Source: Gynuella sp050296195 (GTDB lineage: Bacteria > Pseudomonadota > Gammaproteobacteria > Pseudomonadales > Natronospirillaceae). From it: 64,000 nt of DNA. Both the position numbers and the translations under genes were made by a program. Each line of letters begins with the position of its first letter. Position 1 is the stretch's first letter. Below are positions 45,783 to 54,914 of this stretch, in pieces. The stretch is from NCBI RefSeq assembly GCF_050296195.1, contig NZ_JBNKRB010000034.1; one strand, given 5' to 3'. The notes beneath the pieces were generated by a model, which saw only the letters and a list, made by a program, of their open reading frames with translations, had not been told where the DNA came from and did not search any database.

Positions 45783-47315
45783 TTAGGCTGGTTTGAAGCT
45801 GTTTGGATTCGCCAAAAACAATTGATAGGCTGGATTACCGGTTTCTTCCCAATAGGGGTAGTCCAGCTCTGCCAGGAAGCTTTGAAAGGCTTTTTTATCT
45901 CCTGGTGCTACCTGCATACCACATAGTACCCGGCCATAAGCAGCACCATGATTCCGGTAGTGGAACAGGGAAATATTGAATTTTCCACCGAGTTTCTTCA
46001 AAAAGTTCATCAACGCTCCGGGCCGTTCGGGGAATTCAAACCGGTAGATCACCTCATGTTCGACGATGCTACTATGACCACCCACCATATGACGAACATG
46101 AGATTTGGCCATGTCATTATCGGTTAGATCCAATACTGGATAATCGTGTTTTCTGAGTAATGCGGCAATGTGTTCCCGGTCAGCCAGATCACTGGTTTGC
46201 AGGCCTACAAAAATCTGTGCCACTTCGCCATCAGTATATCGGTAATTAAATTCTGTTACCGGGCGTTTACCGATAACGTTGATAAACTGCTGATAACTGC
46301 CTGGGTGTTCAGGAATGGTGACCGCGAATACGGCCTCCCGGTGTTCGCCAACTTCTGCCCGTTCCGCGACGTAGCGAAGGCGGTCAAAATTGATGTTGGC
46401 ACCTGAACATATGGCCACCAGATTCTGGCTGTTTATCTGGTTTTCCTCGACATATTTCTTCAAACCAGCGACTCCGACTGCGCCAGCAGTTTCCGCCACG
46501 GAGCGGGTGTCGTCAAAAATATCCTTAATGGCTGCGCAGATCTCGTCGGCGGTAACGGTAATGACATCGTCCACATAGTCTTTGCAGACTTTCCAGGTTT
46601 CTGCTCCGATCTGAGCGACCGCGATGCCTTCGGCGAATATGCCCACCTGAGACAGGGTGACTCGGCGGTTATGTTCTTTGGCTGCTTTCAGGCAGGCGGA
46701 CTCCTCAAACTCCACACCAATGACTTTGGTGGTTGGGCGGATGTATTTGGTATAAGCAGCAATTCCGGCAATCAGACCGCCGCCGCCGACTGGAACGAAA
46801 ATAGCGTCAACTTCCTGGGTCTGGTGAAAAATTTCTCTGGCGATAGTGCCTTGCCCGGCAATGACCTCGGGGTCGTCATAAGGATGAACGTAGGTATAGC
46901 CCTTTTCTTCGGCCAGCTGTCGCGAGTAGGTTGCTGCCTCTTCAAATGAGTCTCCATGCAGGACGACTTTGCCACCCCGAGCCCGAACCGATTTGACTTT
47001 GATTTCAGCCGTTGCTTTAGGCATAACGATGGTGGCTTTCACATTCATGATTTTGGCAGCCTGAGCCAGGCCTTGAGCATGATTGCCGGCTGAGGCACAA
47101 ACAACGCCTTTAGCTTTTTGTTCGTCGGAGAGCTGGGCCATTTTGTTATAGGCGCCGCGGAGTTTGAATGAAAATACCGGTTGAAGATCTTCACGTTTGA
47201 TCCAGACCTGGTTTTTCAGGCGGTTGGAAAGGTTGGGTGCGGGATCGAGTGATGTTTCGACGGCTGCTTCATAGACTTTGGCATTGAGGATCTTTTTGAC
47301 GTAATTTTCCAACAT
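45783..47315 (-). CDS. ilvA: Threonine deaminase, biosynthetic
   Basis: A 510-residue PLP enzyme that makes 2-oxobutanoate for isoleucine synthesis. The PLP Lys is in SFKLRGAYNKM (Lys-51), and the PLP phosphate loop is VGGGGLIAGI. Two C-terminal ACT-like domains (from about residue 320 and 420) begin REAVFAVTIPEHPGSYQQF and HEVIYRFEFPERPGALMNF, which bind isoleucine and valine for feedback control. The length and the paired ACT domains show the biosynthetic rather than the catabolic enzyme. It is divergent from rpiA, the common arrangement in gammaproteobacteria. Confidence 0.97.
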   Translation of the reverse strand: MLENYVKKILNAKVYEAAVETSLDPAPNLSNRLKNQVWIKREDLQPVFSFKLRGAYNKMAQLSDEQKAKGVVCASAGNHAQGLAQAAKIMNVKATIVMPKATAEIKVKSVRARGGKVVLHGDSFEEAATYSRQLAEEKGYTYVHPYDDPEVIAGQGTIAREIFHQTQEVDAIFVPVGGGGLIAGIAAYTKYIRPTTKVIGVEFEESACLKAAKEHNRRVTLSQVGIFAEGIAVAQIGAETWKVCKDYVDDVITVTADEICAAIKDIFDDTRSVAETAGAVGVAGLKKYVEENQINSQNLVAICSGANINFDRLRYVAERAEVGEHREAVFAVTIPEHPGSYQQFINVIGKRPVTEFNYRYTDGEVAQIFVGLQTSDLADREHIAALLRKHDYPVLDLTDNDMAKSHVRHMVGGHSSIVEHEVIYRFEFPERPGALMNFLKKLGGKFNISLFHYRNHGAAYGRVLCGMQVAPGDKKAFQSFLAELDYPYWEETGNPAYQLFLANPNSFKPA

Positions 47316-47462
47316 AATGAGTGGCTACCTGTATTTAACAACACTTCCCAACGGGCCGGACGGCGCAGTTTAGCGGAAGGGTGGGGATGTTTCATCATTG
47401 CATCATGACTTTAATCATGAGTGACCTATAATGGCTGCATATATTGCTGTGAGGATTCCAAA

Positions 47463-48167
47463 ATGACCCAAGACGAACTAAAACACCAAGTGGCACTGGC
47501 TGCGATTGAATATATCAAGACTCTGATTAAACCGGATTCTATTGTTGGCGTGGGAACCGGTTCCACCGCGAACCTGTTCATTGATGAGCTGGCGGCTATC
47601 AAAGATAAGTTTCAGGGCGCTGTTGCCAGTTCAGATGCATCAACGGAGCGTCTTAAGGGCCACGGTATCGAGGTTTATGATTTGAACTCGGTCGATGAAA
47701 TCGTGGTTTATGTGGATGGTGCCGATGAGGCGAATAAAAGCCTTTGTCTGATCAAAGGTGGCGGCGCGGCACTGACTCAGGAAAAAATTGTGGCGCAGGT
47801 GGCCAAGCAGTTCGTCTGCATTGCTGATGAATCAAAAGCGGTCGAAATCTTGGGTGCATTTCCGCTACCTGTGGAAGTGATCCCAATGGCGAGGGCGCTG
47901 GTGAGCCGGGAACTGGTTAAGTTGGGTGGTGATCCGGTCTGGCGTGAAGGGATTATTACGGATAATGGTAATCAGATTATTGATGTGCACGGTCTGAAAA
48001 TTATCAATCCTGATGATTTAGAAGCCAAAATCAATATGATTCCCGGCGTGGTGACCAATGGTTTGTTTGCACATCGCGCAGCGGATGTTTTGCTGCTGTC
48101 GACTCAGGAAGGTGTGAAAACCTATTCTGTTATGAATACTGTCTCTGCAGAAGGGAACTATTTTTAG
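47463..48167 (+). CDS. rpiA: Ribose-5-phosphate isomerase A
   Basis: A 234-residue enzyme interconverting ribose 5-phosphate and ribulose 5-phosphate. Motifs are VGVGTGSTANLFIDEL, VASSDASTERL, YVDGADEANKSLCLIKGGGAALTQEK and CIADESKAV, all typical of RpiA. I start it at the ATG at 47463 as in the family; the frame to 47421 would begin in the ilvA intergenic region. Its stop overlaps the start of the short repeat/hairpin at 48168. Confidence 0.97.
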   Translation: MTQDELKHQVALAAIEYIKTLIKPDSIVGVGTGSTANLFIDELAAIKDKFQGAVASSDASTERLKGHGIEVYDLNSVDEIVVYVDGADEANKSLCLIKGGGAALTQEKIVAQVAKQFVCIADESKAVEILGAFPLPVEVIPMARALVSRELVKLGGDPVWREGIITDNGNQIIDVHGLKIINPDDLEAKINMIPGVVTNGLFAHRAADVLLLSTQEGVKTYSVMNTVSAEGNYF

Positions 48168-48207
48168 GGAACCTCTGAAAAATGGCCTATTTTTCAGAAG
48201 CCCCTTA
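48168..48207 (+). repeat. Inverted-repeat element, short form, likely rpiA terminator
   Basis: A 40-base copy of the family seen at 27363-27504, with its arms joined: GGAACCTCTGAAAAATGGCC and TATTTTTCAGAAGCCCCTTA. They pair as a hairpin (CTCTGAAAAAT with ATTTTTCAG), directly after the rpiA stop. It probably doubles as a transcription terminator. Confidence 0.55.
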
Positions 48208-48263
48208 GATTTCAGAATATTTATGCGTGCTTCAGGGCAGGTTGTCTGACCTGCTTTAGGCCT

Positions 48264-48707
48264 TTATTCGACCCGGTTCCAGACCTGTGTTCTGCCAATG
48301 AGTGAAAATCCGATGAAGCCACGGACTTCTAGATTTTTACCGCCATTGGTGACCATCAGTTTGGCTTTATATTCTTTCCCATTGGCTGGGTCCAGAATTT
48401 TGCCACCTTTCCATTCCTTGCCGTCTTGAGTCAGCCCCCAGATAAAATTCATGCCTTCTATCGGTTGATTGGCACGGGAGCCCTTGCATTTTTTACAGAT
48501 TTTTCCTTTATCTTCAGTTGCCAGTAATTTAACGATATCGCCTTTGAGTTCATCACCATCCATGTAGATTCGCACTACGCTTTTGGCTTTGTTGGTTTCA
48601 TCGTCAATGGTTTGCCACTGACCAATGGGGGAGTTCATGTCTGCTGCCGATGCATGCATGGCCAGAGTGGTGAGCAAAGCAAATATTATTATTATCGTGT
48701 TCTTCAT
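48264..48707 (-). CDS. DUF2147 secreted protein
   Basis: A 147-residue exported protein of the DUF2147 family. Signal peptide (NTIIIIFALLTTLAMHASA), then SPIGQWQTIDDETNKAKSVVRIYMDGDELKGDI, the family's opening strand pattern, a Cys pair (CKKCKG, as often seen) and a C-terminal FIGFSLIGRTQVWNRV. Members are small periplasmic beta-rich proteins of unknown role. It is convergent with rpiA across the hairpin. Confidence 0.88.
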   Translation of the reverse strand: MKNTIIIIFALLTTLAMHASAADMNSPIGQWQTIDDETNKAKSVVRIYMDGDELKGDIVKLLATEDKGKICKKCKGSRANQPIEGMNFIWGLTQDGKEWKGGKILDPANGKEYKAKLMVTNGGKNLEVRGFIGFSLIGRTQVWNRVE

Positions 48708-48808
48708 ATTGTTCTCCAGATACTAAGAGCCATTGTGAATAGCTGGCCCGCTGCTGCACGTTACCACAACGTATTGAAGAGACAAGTTCGTTGATTTCAG
48801 GGCAAAAA

Positions 48809-49282
48809 TTACCCTTGAATATCGGCCAGTTGAGCATTGATGAGTTTAATCAGGTCGTCCGGTGCCATTTCTATCTGCAGTCCGCGTTTACCGGCACTGA
48901 ACAGCATGGTGGTTAATCTTGAGCAGGATTGATCAAGCACAGCCGGCAGTCGTTGTTTTTGCCCCAGTGGACTGATGCCGCCAACCACATATCCGGTCGC
49001 TTTCTGGGCCTTTTGCTGATCCGACATCTGGGCTTTTTTCCAGCGTAAGACTTTGGCAACAGCCTTAAGATCCAGGTTGAAAGCCACCGGTACAATGGCC
49101 ATAGCCAGTTTGGGATGCTGGCTGTCAGGCGTGATGATCAGTGTCTTGAATAGTTGTTCTTCCGGGCGCCCTAGATAAGCAGCAACGGCATTGCCATAAC
49201 CCGGGCCGGACATTTCAACTTCGTATTCGTGTATTTGAAACGGTATCTTCTGTTTCTTAAGCAGTTGTATTGCGGGAGTCAT
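48809..49282 (-). CDS. ybaK: Cys-tRNA(Pro)/Cys-tRNA(Cys) deacylase YbaK
   Basis: A 157-residue YbaK/EbsC-type trans-editing deacylase, which removes cysteine mischarged on tRNA-Pro. It opens MTPAIQLLKKQKIPFQIHEYE. The catalytic region has AMAIVPVAFNLDLKAVAKVLRWKKAQM and GGISPLGQKQRLPAV, the hallmark of YbaK proteins. The ATG at 49282 shares one base with the stop of the upstream acetyltransferase gene (TGATG), so the two are translationally coupled. Confidence 0.93.
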   Translation of the reverse strand: MTPAIQLLKKQKIPFQIHEYEVEMSGPGYGNAVAAYLGRPEEQLFKTLIITPDSQHPKLAMAIVPVAFNLDLKAVAKVLRWKKAQMSDQQKAQKATGYVVGGISPLGQKQRLPAVLDQSCSRLTTMLFSAGKRGLQIEMAPDDLIKLINAQLADIQG

Positions 49283-49854
49283 CAGGCCAGGCCTTTGTTG
49301 TTGAAGCCAGGATTGTTCAGGGCTGTCAGTATATGATCCCGCCATGCTCCATTCAGATAGAGATAATCTCTGGCGTACCCTTCGATTGTAAATCCCAGTC
49401 GCTTAAGCAGTGTTCCGGAGCGTTCATTGACAGGTTGGTAGTTGGCCATGATCCGGTGCAGGCAAAGAGTATCGAAGGCAAATTTCAGTGCAGCCTCCAT
49501 GGCTTCTCGCATCAGCCCTTGTCCTTCATATTGCTGGTCAATTTTGTAGCCAATTAATGCTGCTTGGAATACGCCGCGGATAATGCCGGATATTTGGATT
49601 TGGCAGATCAGCTGCTGGGTTTCCTTATGATATCCATAAAGGCCGTATTCGGTTTCATCGTTCCATTTCTTTTCTTCCAGCTGTAGTTTCTTGTACCAGA
49701 ACTCTAGGTCGCTGCGATCCAATACGCTGGCAGGTGAGCCCAGGCGGAAATGATGGCGGTTTTCCAGGTGGAGTTTGAGTACGGCTTCAGCCATATCTCT
49801 ATGAGCAGGCTTTATGATAAGACGTTCAGTGAGAATATCTGTACGGTCAGTCAT
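49282..49854 (-). CDS. GNAT acetyltransferase, RimJ/RimL-like
   Basis: A 190-residue acetyltransferase of the RimJ/RimL group. It starts ILTERLIIKPAHRDMAEAVL and contains LIGYKIDQQYEGQGLMREAMEAALKFAFDTLCLHRIMANYQPVNERSGTLLKRLGFTIEGYAR. This is the acetyl-CoA pyrophosphate loop (QYEGQGLM) and the RimJ C-terminal pattern. It could acetylate a ribosomal protein N-terminus or a small molecule; I cannot tell. It forms a two-gene unit with ybaK. Confidence 0.88.
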   Translation of the reverse strand: MTDRTDILTERLIIKPAHRDMAEAVLKLHLENRHHFRLGSPASVLDRSDLEFWYKKLQLEEKKWNDETEYGLYGYHKETQQLICQIQISGIIRGVFQAALIGYKIDQQYEGQGLMREAMEAALKFAFDTLCLHRIMANYQPVNERSGTLLKRLGFTIEGYARDYLYLNGAWRDHILTALNNPGFNNKGLA

Positions 49855-49931
49855 GAATCGTCCTTATGTGAGAATGCCAGCGCAGGCTGGCAGTTTATTA
49901 CAGACTGAAAAGAGAGAATCAGCCGATCATA

Positions 49932-51401
49932 TCACGGCTGTGGCAGATGTTTAGTGCTGTCATTTTCCAGCCGGGGAGACTGTTTGATTTCCGGCACGTT
50001 GATAGAGGGTAATTGAATCTGAAATTCCAGGCCGCCACCAATATGGTTTTTGGCCGACAGAGTTCCATTATGACTGCTGATGACCTGCTCGGCGATCGAG
50101 AGCCCAAGGCCGGCGCCTCCGTCTGCGGTATTTTCTACCGCCCGGAAAAAAGGTTCAAACAGATGCTGCAGAACTTCTTCGGATGTTCCAGGACCATGAT
50201 CCCGGATTAGAATTTCCACTTTGTCTGCTTTTCCAAAGGCCATATCACGGGTTTCAATCTCTACCGTGGTATGTTCTTTGGTGTAACGAATACCATTACG
50301 GACGATATTTTCCAGTGCGCTGTGCAGTAGTGAAGACTCGCCTCTGATCCATTTTGAATGGCCTGTTTTCAGGGTGACTGATTTGTTAACGGCCATGGCT
50401 TCAAAGTTGGCGTCGTCTGCCAGCTGGATCAACAGTGGAGTCAGGTCCATTGGAGCCCATTCCATGCTCTGCATTTTGTTTTCCAGTCTCGAAAGTTTGA
50501 GTACCTGTGCAATCATCTGTTCGAGTTTTTCGGTTTCCCGTTCAATGCGTTCAAGAATGCCATGTGCCTCCGGACCGCATTTCTGATGGGCAATACCAAG
50601 GGCAACCTGAATCCGGGTGATCGGGGAGCGCAGCTCATGACTGACATTGCTGAGTAATCGTTGTTGTGCGTAGACCAGATTTTCCAGCCGACTGGCCATA
50701 TAGTCGAAGTCTCTTCCCAGATGACCGAATTCATCCATGCGTTTGGTTAGCGAGTGGCCGATGCGAGTATCGAGTTTTCCACCCGCCAGTTCCCGGTATG
50801 CCCGACCAAACTTGGTTAGAGGGCGCGAAAACGACCACGCTAGAAATGCACTGAGTAAGCCGCTTAGCAATAACGACAGCATTAAGATGACGGTTTCGTT
50901 CAGATATTCCTGAGGCAGTGACGATGGTGGTGAGGCATTCCATCCGCGCAGTAATAAGTAGTAACCTTGATTACCAATTTGAAGTGTAGCTGGGCCAAGC
51001 CAGACTTCATTGCGCCAAAAGCCCAATACCGGACGGGTTTCATCCAACATGGTGCTGAGCAGTGGAAAGGCTGATCTCGGCGGACGGGGTAACCCAATAA
51101 TCCGAAATTCTTCGTCGACAAGATAGATCTGTACCCGTTCCAGTTCGTTGATGCGTTGTAACTGTGTTACCGCTTCGCTGCCGTAACGGGCATAGATCTG
51201 TAGAACCCTGCGGGCCTGACTGGCAAGTGCTTCAATAGATTCAGAATTGGCAGGCTCTATTTGATACGGACGATTGATAGATTTGACCACCACCGAGGTA
51301 ATGGCGATGATCAAAATACAAGTAATCCAGAACCAGAGAAAGATCTTTCCAAATAAGGTGTGCCAGGGGTTCAGCCGGGAAGCAATTTTCCTCCAGCTCA
51401 T
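49932..51401 (-). CDS. Envelope-stress sensor histidine kinase, CpxA-like
   Basis: A 489-residue membrane kinase: span 1 (IFLWFWITCILIIAITSVVV), a periplasmic domain of about 130 residues, span 2 (VILMLSLLLSGLLSAFLAW), HAMP and a HisKA domain with SNVSHELRSPITRIQVALGIAH. A HATPase_c domain follows with LIQLADDANFEA, NIVRNGIRYT and DHGPGTSEEVLQHLFEPFF. The H-box and overall length follow CpxA. The periplasmic region is not obviously conserved with E. coli. It overlaps the regulator gene by 4 bases (ATGA). Confidence 0.88.
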   Translation of the reverse strand: MSWRKIASRLNPWHTLFGKIFLWFWITCILIIAITSVVVKSINRPYQIEPANSESIEALASQARRVLQIYARYGSEAVTQLQRINELERVQIYLVDEEFRIIGLPRPPRSAFPLLSTMLDETRPVLGFWRNEVWLGPATLQIGNQGYYLLLRGWNASPPSSLPQEYLNETVILMLSLLLSGLLSAFLAWSFSRPLTKFGRAYRELAGGKLDTRIGHSLTKRMDEFGHLGRDFDYMASRLENLVYAQQRLLSNVSHELRSPITRIQVALGIAHQKCGPEAHGILERIERETEKLEQMIAQVLKLSRLENKMQSMEWAPMDLTPLLIQLADDANFEAMAVNKSVTLKTGHSKWIRGESSLLHSALENIVRNGIRYTKEHTTVEIETRDMAFGKADKVEILIRDHGPGTSEEVLQHLFEPFFRAVENTADGGAGLGLSIAEQVISSHNGTLSAKNHIGGGLEFQIQLPSINVPEIKQSPRLENDSTKHLPQP

Positions 51402-52111
51402 TCATCCTCACCTGTGATAAACATATAACCAACGCCACGAATGGTTTTGATTTTCTGATCATCAGTAATAATGGCAGACATTTTCTTTCTAAGATTACTG
51501 ACGTGCATGTCAATGGAGCGGTCGTACAGTTCGATCGGTCGACCCAAAGCCGCAATGTTCAGTGAGTTCTTGTCTATGACGGTACCGGCTTCCTGCATCA
51601 ATGCCTGCAGAACGCGAAACTCAGTTGTAGTCAGTTCCAGTAATTGCCCCTGAACTTTAACGGTATGCGTTGCGGTATCCAAAACGACCTCATTGATTTC
51701 CAATGTGATGTGTTTTGGAGATTCATCGTTATCCATGTTGGCGCGACGGATCAGTGCTCTGATACGAGCAACCAGCTCCCGGTGAGAATAAGGTTTGGCC
51801 AGGTAATCGTCGGCGCCAAGCTCTAGCCCGAGTACTCTGTCCATTTCATCGCCTTTGGCGGTTAGCATGAGAATGGGGGTGCGATTCTGACGCTGGCGTA
51901 GTTGCTTCAGAACATCAAAGCCACTCATGTCTGGCATCATTACATCAAGCAAAATCAGTTCATAATTTTTATCTGCTTTTTGTAGACCGGTGACGCCGTT
52001 GGGAGCCATTTCCAAATGAAATCCTTCCACTTCAAGATATTCCTGAAGTAACTGGCCCAGGCTTTGATCGTCGTCGATTAATAAAATACGAGTGTTGTGA
52101 CCTTTGTTCAT
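51398..52111 (-). CDS. Response regulator, CpxR-like (OmpR family)
   Basis: A 237-residue regulator. The receiver domain (residues 8-120) has the acidic pocket (LIDDDQ), the phosphoacceptor Asp-56 (LILLDVMMPDMSG), LTAKGDEMDRVLGLELGADDYLAKPYSHRELVARI and a C-terminal winged helix ending DRSIDMHVSNLRKKM and IRGVGYMFI. The pattern DRVLGLELGADDYLxKP is strongly CpxR-like. It probably governs envelope-stress genes and, through the CpxR box at 52172, its own transcription. Confidence 0.9.
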   Translation of the reverse strand: MNKGHNTRILLIDDDQSLGQLLQEYLEVEGFHLEMAPNGVTGLQKADKNYELILLDVMMPDMSGFDVLKQLRQRQNRTPILMLTAKGDEMDRVLGLELGADDYLAKPYSHRELVARIRALIRRANMDNDESPKHITLEINEVVLDTATHTVKVQGQLLELTTTEFRVLQALMQEAGTVIDKNSLNIAALGRPIELYDRSIDMHVSNLRKKMSAIITDDQKIKTIRGVGYMFITGEDE

Positions 52112-52171
52112 AATATCGTCCCAGTAAATTCAGTGCCCAATTGTAAAGGCGCGTAGAACCCGTAATATCGG

Positions 52172-52187
52172 TTTACCCAGATTTTAC
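52172..52187 (-). promoter_or_regulatory. CpxR-type operator
   Basis: On the minus strand GTAAAATCTGGGTAAA gives two direct GTAAA repeats separated by six bases, within the accepted CpxR spacing of four to eight. It lies 60 bases upstream of cpxR and also upstream of the divergent plus-strand transcript candidate. Confidence 0.5.
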
Positions 52188-52229
52188 AAGCTTCCGACAC
52201 AACTTTGCCGCCCTTAAATTAAACTCCTA

Positions 52230-52370
52230 AATACGTTAAATCGTCTATCCATCTGTCTCTTGATGAGCAGGTGTGGTTTAAATTTACCATCATTGTTCAG
52301 TCGGGAATGACTCAACTTCCACGAGTCAATTCAACGCCGCCAGGTAGTATAAGTGCGGCTTTTTTTCTTC
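52230..52370 (+). ncRNA. Candidate small RNA ending in an intrinsic terminator
   Basis: Between the divergent CpxR operator and alr, the plus strand carries a stem TGACTC-N9-GAGTCA (52306-52326) and then GCCGC-N14-GCGGC with seven Ts (52336-52366), a classic Rho-independent terminator. No plus-strand gene lies upstream for about 4 kb, because alr, cpxR and cpxA are all on the minus strand. This suggests a short transcript that begins near the operator. The 5' end is a guess, and there is no convincing ORF. It could be a Cpx-controlled sRNA or just a divergent leader. Confidence 0.35.
52336..52366 (+). terminator. Rho-independent terminator on the plus strand
   Basis: A stem of five G/C pairs (GCCGC and GCGGC), a 14-base loop, and an uninterrupted run of seven Ts. 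The orientation fits plus-strand transcription only; alr approaches from the opposite side and would meet the A-run first. Confidence 0.6.
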
Positions 52371-52378
52371 CTTTCAAT

Positions 52379-53452
52379 TCAGTTATAAACTCTTTCGATT
52401 CGAGCTGAAAGTCTGGTTAGTAATTCATATCCAATTGTGCCCACATGACTGGCAACATGATCAACACTTAAATTTTTGCCCCACAACTCGACATCATTGC
52501 CAATATCAATTCCTGCAATATCTGTAATGTCGATGGTTAGCATATCCATCGATACGCGCCCGACTACAGGTGCAATATGCCCGTTTATCCAGGTTGGGGT
52601 ATTGTTGCCAGCATGACGTGGATAACCATCGCCATACCCAATGGCTAGAGTCGCTATCGTGGAGTTTCTTTCAGCACACCAGTTTGCACCATAACCGACA
52701 TGCTGGCCCTTTGGGATCTGGTGTATGGCAATGACAGGAGCCGTGAGAGTCATTGCTGGAACCAGATTAAGTTGCTGTGCTGACTTATCTGAAAACGGGC
52801 TGGCACCATATAACGCAATGCCGGGTCGGATCCAGTTGCCACGACTTTGAGGAAGAGAGAATATGGCCGCAGAATTAGCCATACTGAATTCGCAGCCCAT
52901 TTGTTTGGTAAAAGGAGCGAAACTGTTCAGCTGAAGCTGATTGAAAGGGTGCTCAGGTGTATCAGCACAAGCAAAGTGGGTGATATACGCCACTTTGCAT
53001 CGATACTCCTGCGTGAGTTTTGTTGCCCATAGTGTGCCTACTTCCGGAGATAAGCCCAGACGGTGCATGCCGGTGTCTATTTTGAGCCAGATCTTTTGGC
53101 TGGACAGATTGCTGATCTGTGTTAACCAATCCAGTTGTATTTCATTGTGAATGACCATTTCCATATTGCGGGATATTGCTTCTTGTGTCTGGTCCAGAGT
53201 GACGCAACCTTCCAGCAATAGTATGGGACGGGTTATGCCCGCTTGTTGGAGTTCCAGTGCTTCCACAAACGTTGAGACCGCAAAACCATCTGCCAGGCTT
53301 GTAAGTGCCTTTGCCGTGGAAATGGCACCATGGCCATAACCGTTGGCTTTTACAACTGCCCATATTTTGCTCTCAGGGGCATGTTGTCGAATGGTATTCA
53401 GATTGTGTTTGAGGGCTTTGATATCAACAGTTGCTAAGGTGCCGCGGCTCAT
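52379..53452 (-). CDS. alr: Alanine racemase
   Basis: A 357-residue PLP enzyme that makes D-alanine for peptidoglycan. The PLP Lys is in VVKANGYGHG (Lys-35), and the catalytic Tyr region is in VGYGANWCAERN. Other motifs: KIDTGMHRLG, NSAAIF, RPGIALYGASPF and GRVSMDMLTIDI. It is shorter and closer to E. coli Alr than DadX. It overlaps the dnaB stop by 4 bases (ATGA), the conserved dnaB-alr unit of gammaproteobacteria. Confidence 0.96.
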   Translation of the reverse strand: MSRGTLATVDIKALKHNLNTIRQHAPESKIWAVVKANGYGHGAISTAKALTSLADGFAVSTFVEALELQQAGITRPILLLEGCVTLDQTQEAISRNMEMVIHNEIQLDWLTQISNLSSQKIWLKIDTGMHRLGLSPEVGTLWATKLTQEYRCKVAYITHFACADTPEHPFNQLQLNSFAPFTKQMGCEFSMANSAAIFSLPQSRGNWIRPGIALYGASPFSDKSAQQLNLVPAMTLTAPVIAIHQIPKGQHVGYGANWCAERNSTIATLAIGYGDGYPRHAGNNTPTWINGHIAPVVGRVSMDMLTIDITDIAGIDIGNDVELWGKNLSVDHVASHVGTIGYELLTRLSARIERVYN

Positions 53453-54855
53453 TCGTCGTAACTACTTTGGTATTCAGGGGCTAGATCTTCAAAACGAGTG
53501 TATTTACCGATAAAGGCCAGGCGGTCTGTACCAATTGGACCATTTCTTTGTTTGCCGGTAATGATTTCGGCAATGCCTTTGTCAGGTGAATCTTCGTTAT
53601 ACACCTCATCCCGGTAAATAAACAGGATAATGTCGGCATCCTGCTCAATCGCACCAGACTCCCTAAGGTCGGAGTTAACCGGTCGTTTGTTGGGTCTTTG
53701 CTCCAACGATCGATTAAGCTGTGATAGGGCAATCATCGGGCAATCAAATTCTTTGGCAATACTCTTTAATGAGCGTGAGATTTCCGAGATTTCATTGGTG
53801 CGACCTTCGGTGAAGCCTTTGATTTTCATCAGCTGAAGGTAGTCGACCATCACCAGTGCCGGGTTCCCGTGTTCACGTACCAGGCGTCGGATCCTTGAGC
53901 GCATTTCAGTTGGACTGATGCCTGCGGTGTCATCGATAAATAATGGGCGACTGTTTAGCATGTTAACGGCCATGGTCAGTTTGGGCCAGTCATCAGGTTC
54001 CAGTTTCCCTGTTCTGACCTTCGTCTGGTCAATACGTCCCAGCGAGGATAGCATCCGCGTGACCAGCTGGTCAGCTGGCATCTCCAGGCTGAAAACAAGA
54101 ACCGGTTGGTCTTGAGCCATAACCGCGGCTTCAACCAGGTTCATGGCAAAGGTCGTTTTTCCCATAGAGGGGCGAGCTGCCACGATGACCAGATCGCCCG
54201 GATTGAAACCAGAGGTGCGGCGATCAAGTCCTGTAAAACCGGTGGTGATACCGGTTAATGGACTATCACTCTCGAACAACTGCTGAATTTTGGCTACGGA
54301 TTTCTTCAATAATGGGTTAACGCCGATCAGACCACCCTCATTAGGGCGATCTTCTGCGATTTTGAAGACTGTTCGTTCCGCCTCGTCAAGCAGAGTTTCA
54401 GCATTCCTGCCTTTGGGCTCATATGCCGCAGATGCGATTTCGTTGGCGGCTTGAATCAGCCGTCGCTGGACACTACGTTCGTGGATGATCTGAGAATAGG
54501 CAACCACGTTACTGATGCTGGGAGCCTGTTCGGCCAGGTCTGCCAGGAATATGCGTCCCCCAATCTTATCCAGATCATTGTCACGTTCCAGATCATTGCC
54601 AACAGTAACCACGTCGAACGGTTGAGCCTGTCCAGCGAGTTTCTCCATAACCCGGAAGATAAGGCGGTGGGGTTGCTGATAAAAATCGTCAGCAGTAATA
54701 ATTTCGCTGACATTGTCCCACTGATTGTTATCCAGCAGCAGGGCACCTAAAACAGACTGTTCGGCCTCAATCGAGTGGGGAGGAACTTTAATCTGACTGA
54801 GTTCGTCAGTATCTGAGAAAAGATCGTTGTTTGGTAGAGTGTTACTATCCGGCAC
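53449..54855 (-). CDS. dnaB: Replicative DNA helicase
   Basis: A 468-residue hexameric replicative helicase. The N-terminal domain starts KVPPHSIEAEQSVLGALLLDN. The RecA-type core follows with Walker A ARPSMGKTTFAMNL, Walker B in LVMVDYLQLM, and the DnaB motif SQLNRSLEQRPNKRPVNSDLRESGAIEQDAD. No intein is visible. It is separated from rplI by a terminator at 54915-54941, so it is probably expressed from its own promoter in the 54856-54914 segment. Confidence 0.98.
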   Translation of the reverse strand: MPDSNTLPNNDLFSDTDELSQIKVPPHSIEAEQSVLGALLLDNNQWDNVSEIITADDFYQQPHRLIFRVMEKLAGQAQPFDVVTVGNDLERDNDLDKIGGRIFLADLAEQAPSISNVVAYSQIIHERSVQRRLIQAANEIASAAYEPKGRNAETLLDEAERTVFKIAEDRPNEGGLIGVNPLLKKSVAKIQQLFESDSPLTGITTGFTGLDRRTSGFNPGDLVIVAARPSMGKTTFAMNLVEAAVMAQDQPVLVFSLEMPADQLVTRMLSSLGRIDQTKVRTGKLEPDDWPKLTMAVNMLNSRPLFIDDTAGISPTEMRSRIRRLVREHGNPALVMVDYLQLMKIKGFTEGRTNEISEISRSLKSIAKEFDCPMIALSQLNRSLEQRPNKRPVNSDLRESGAIEQDADIILFIYRDEVYNEDSPDKGIAEIITGKQRNGPIGTDRLAFIGKYTRFEDLAPEYQSSYDE

Positions 54856-54914
54856 GTTTTACTGACCCACAAAATGGATTCGTAATGGTAAGTGATTGTG
54901 TTAGTGCAATAAAT

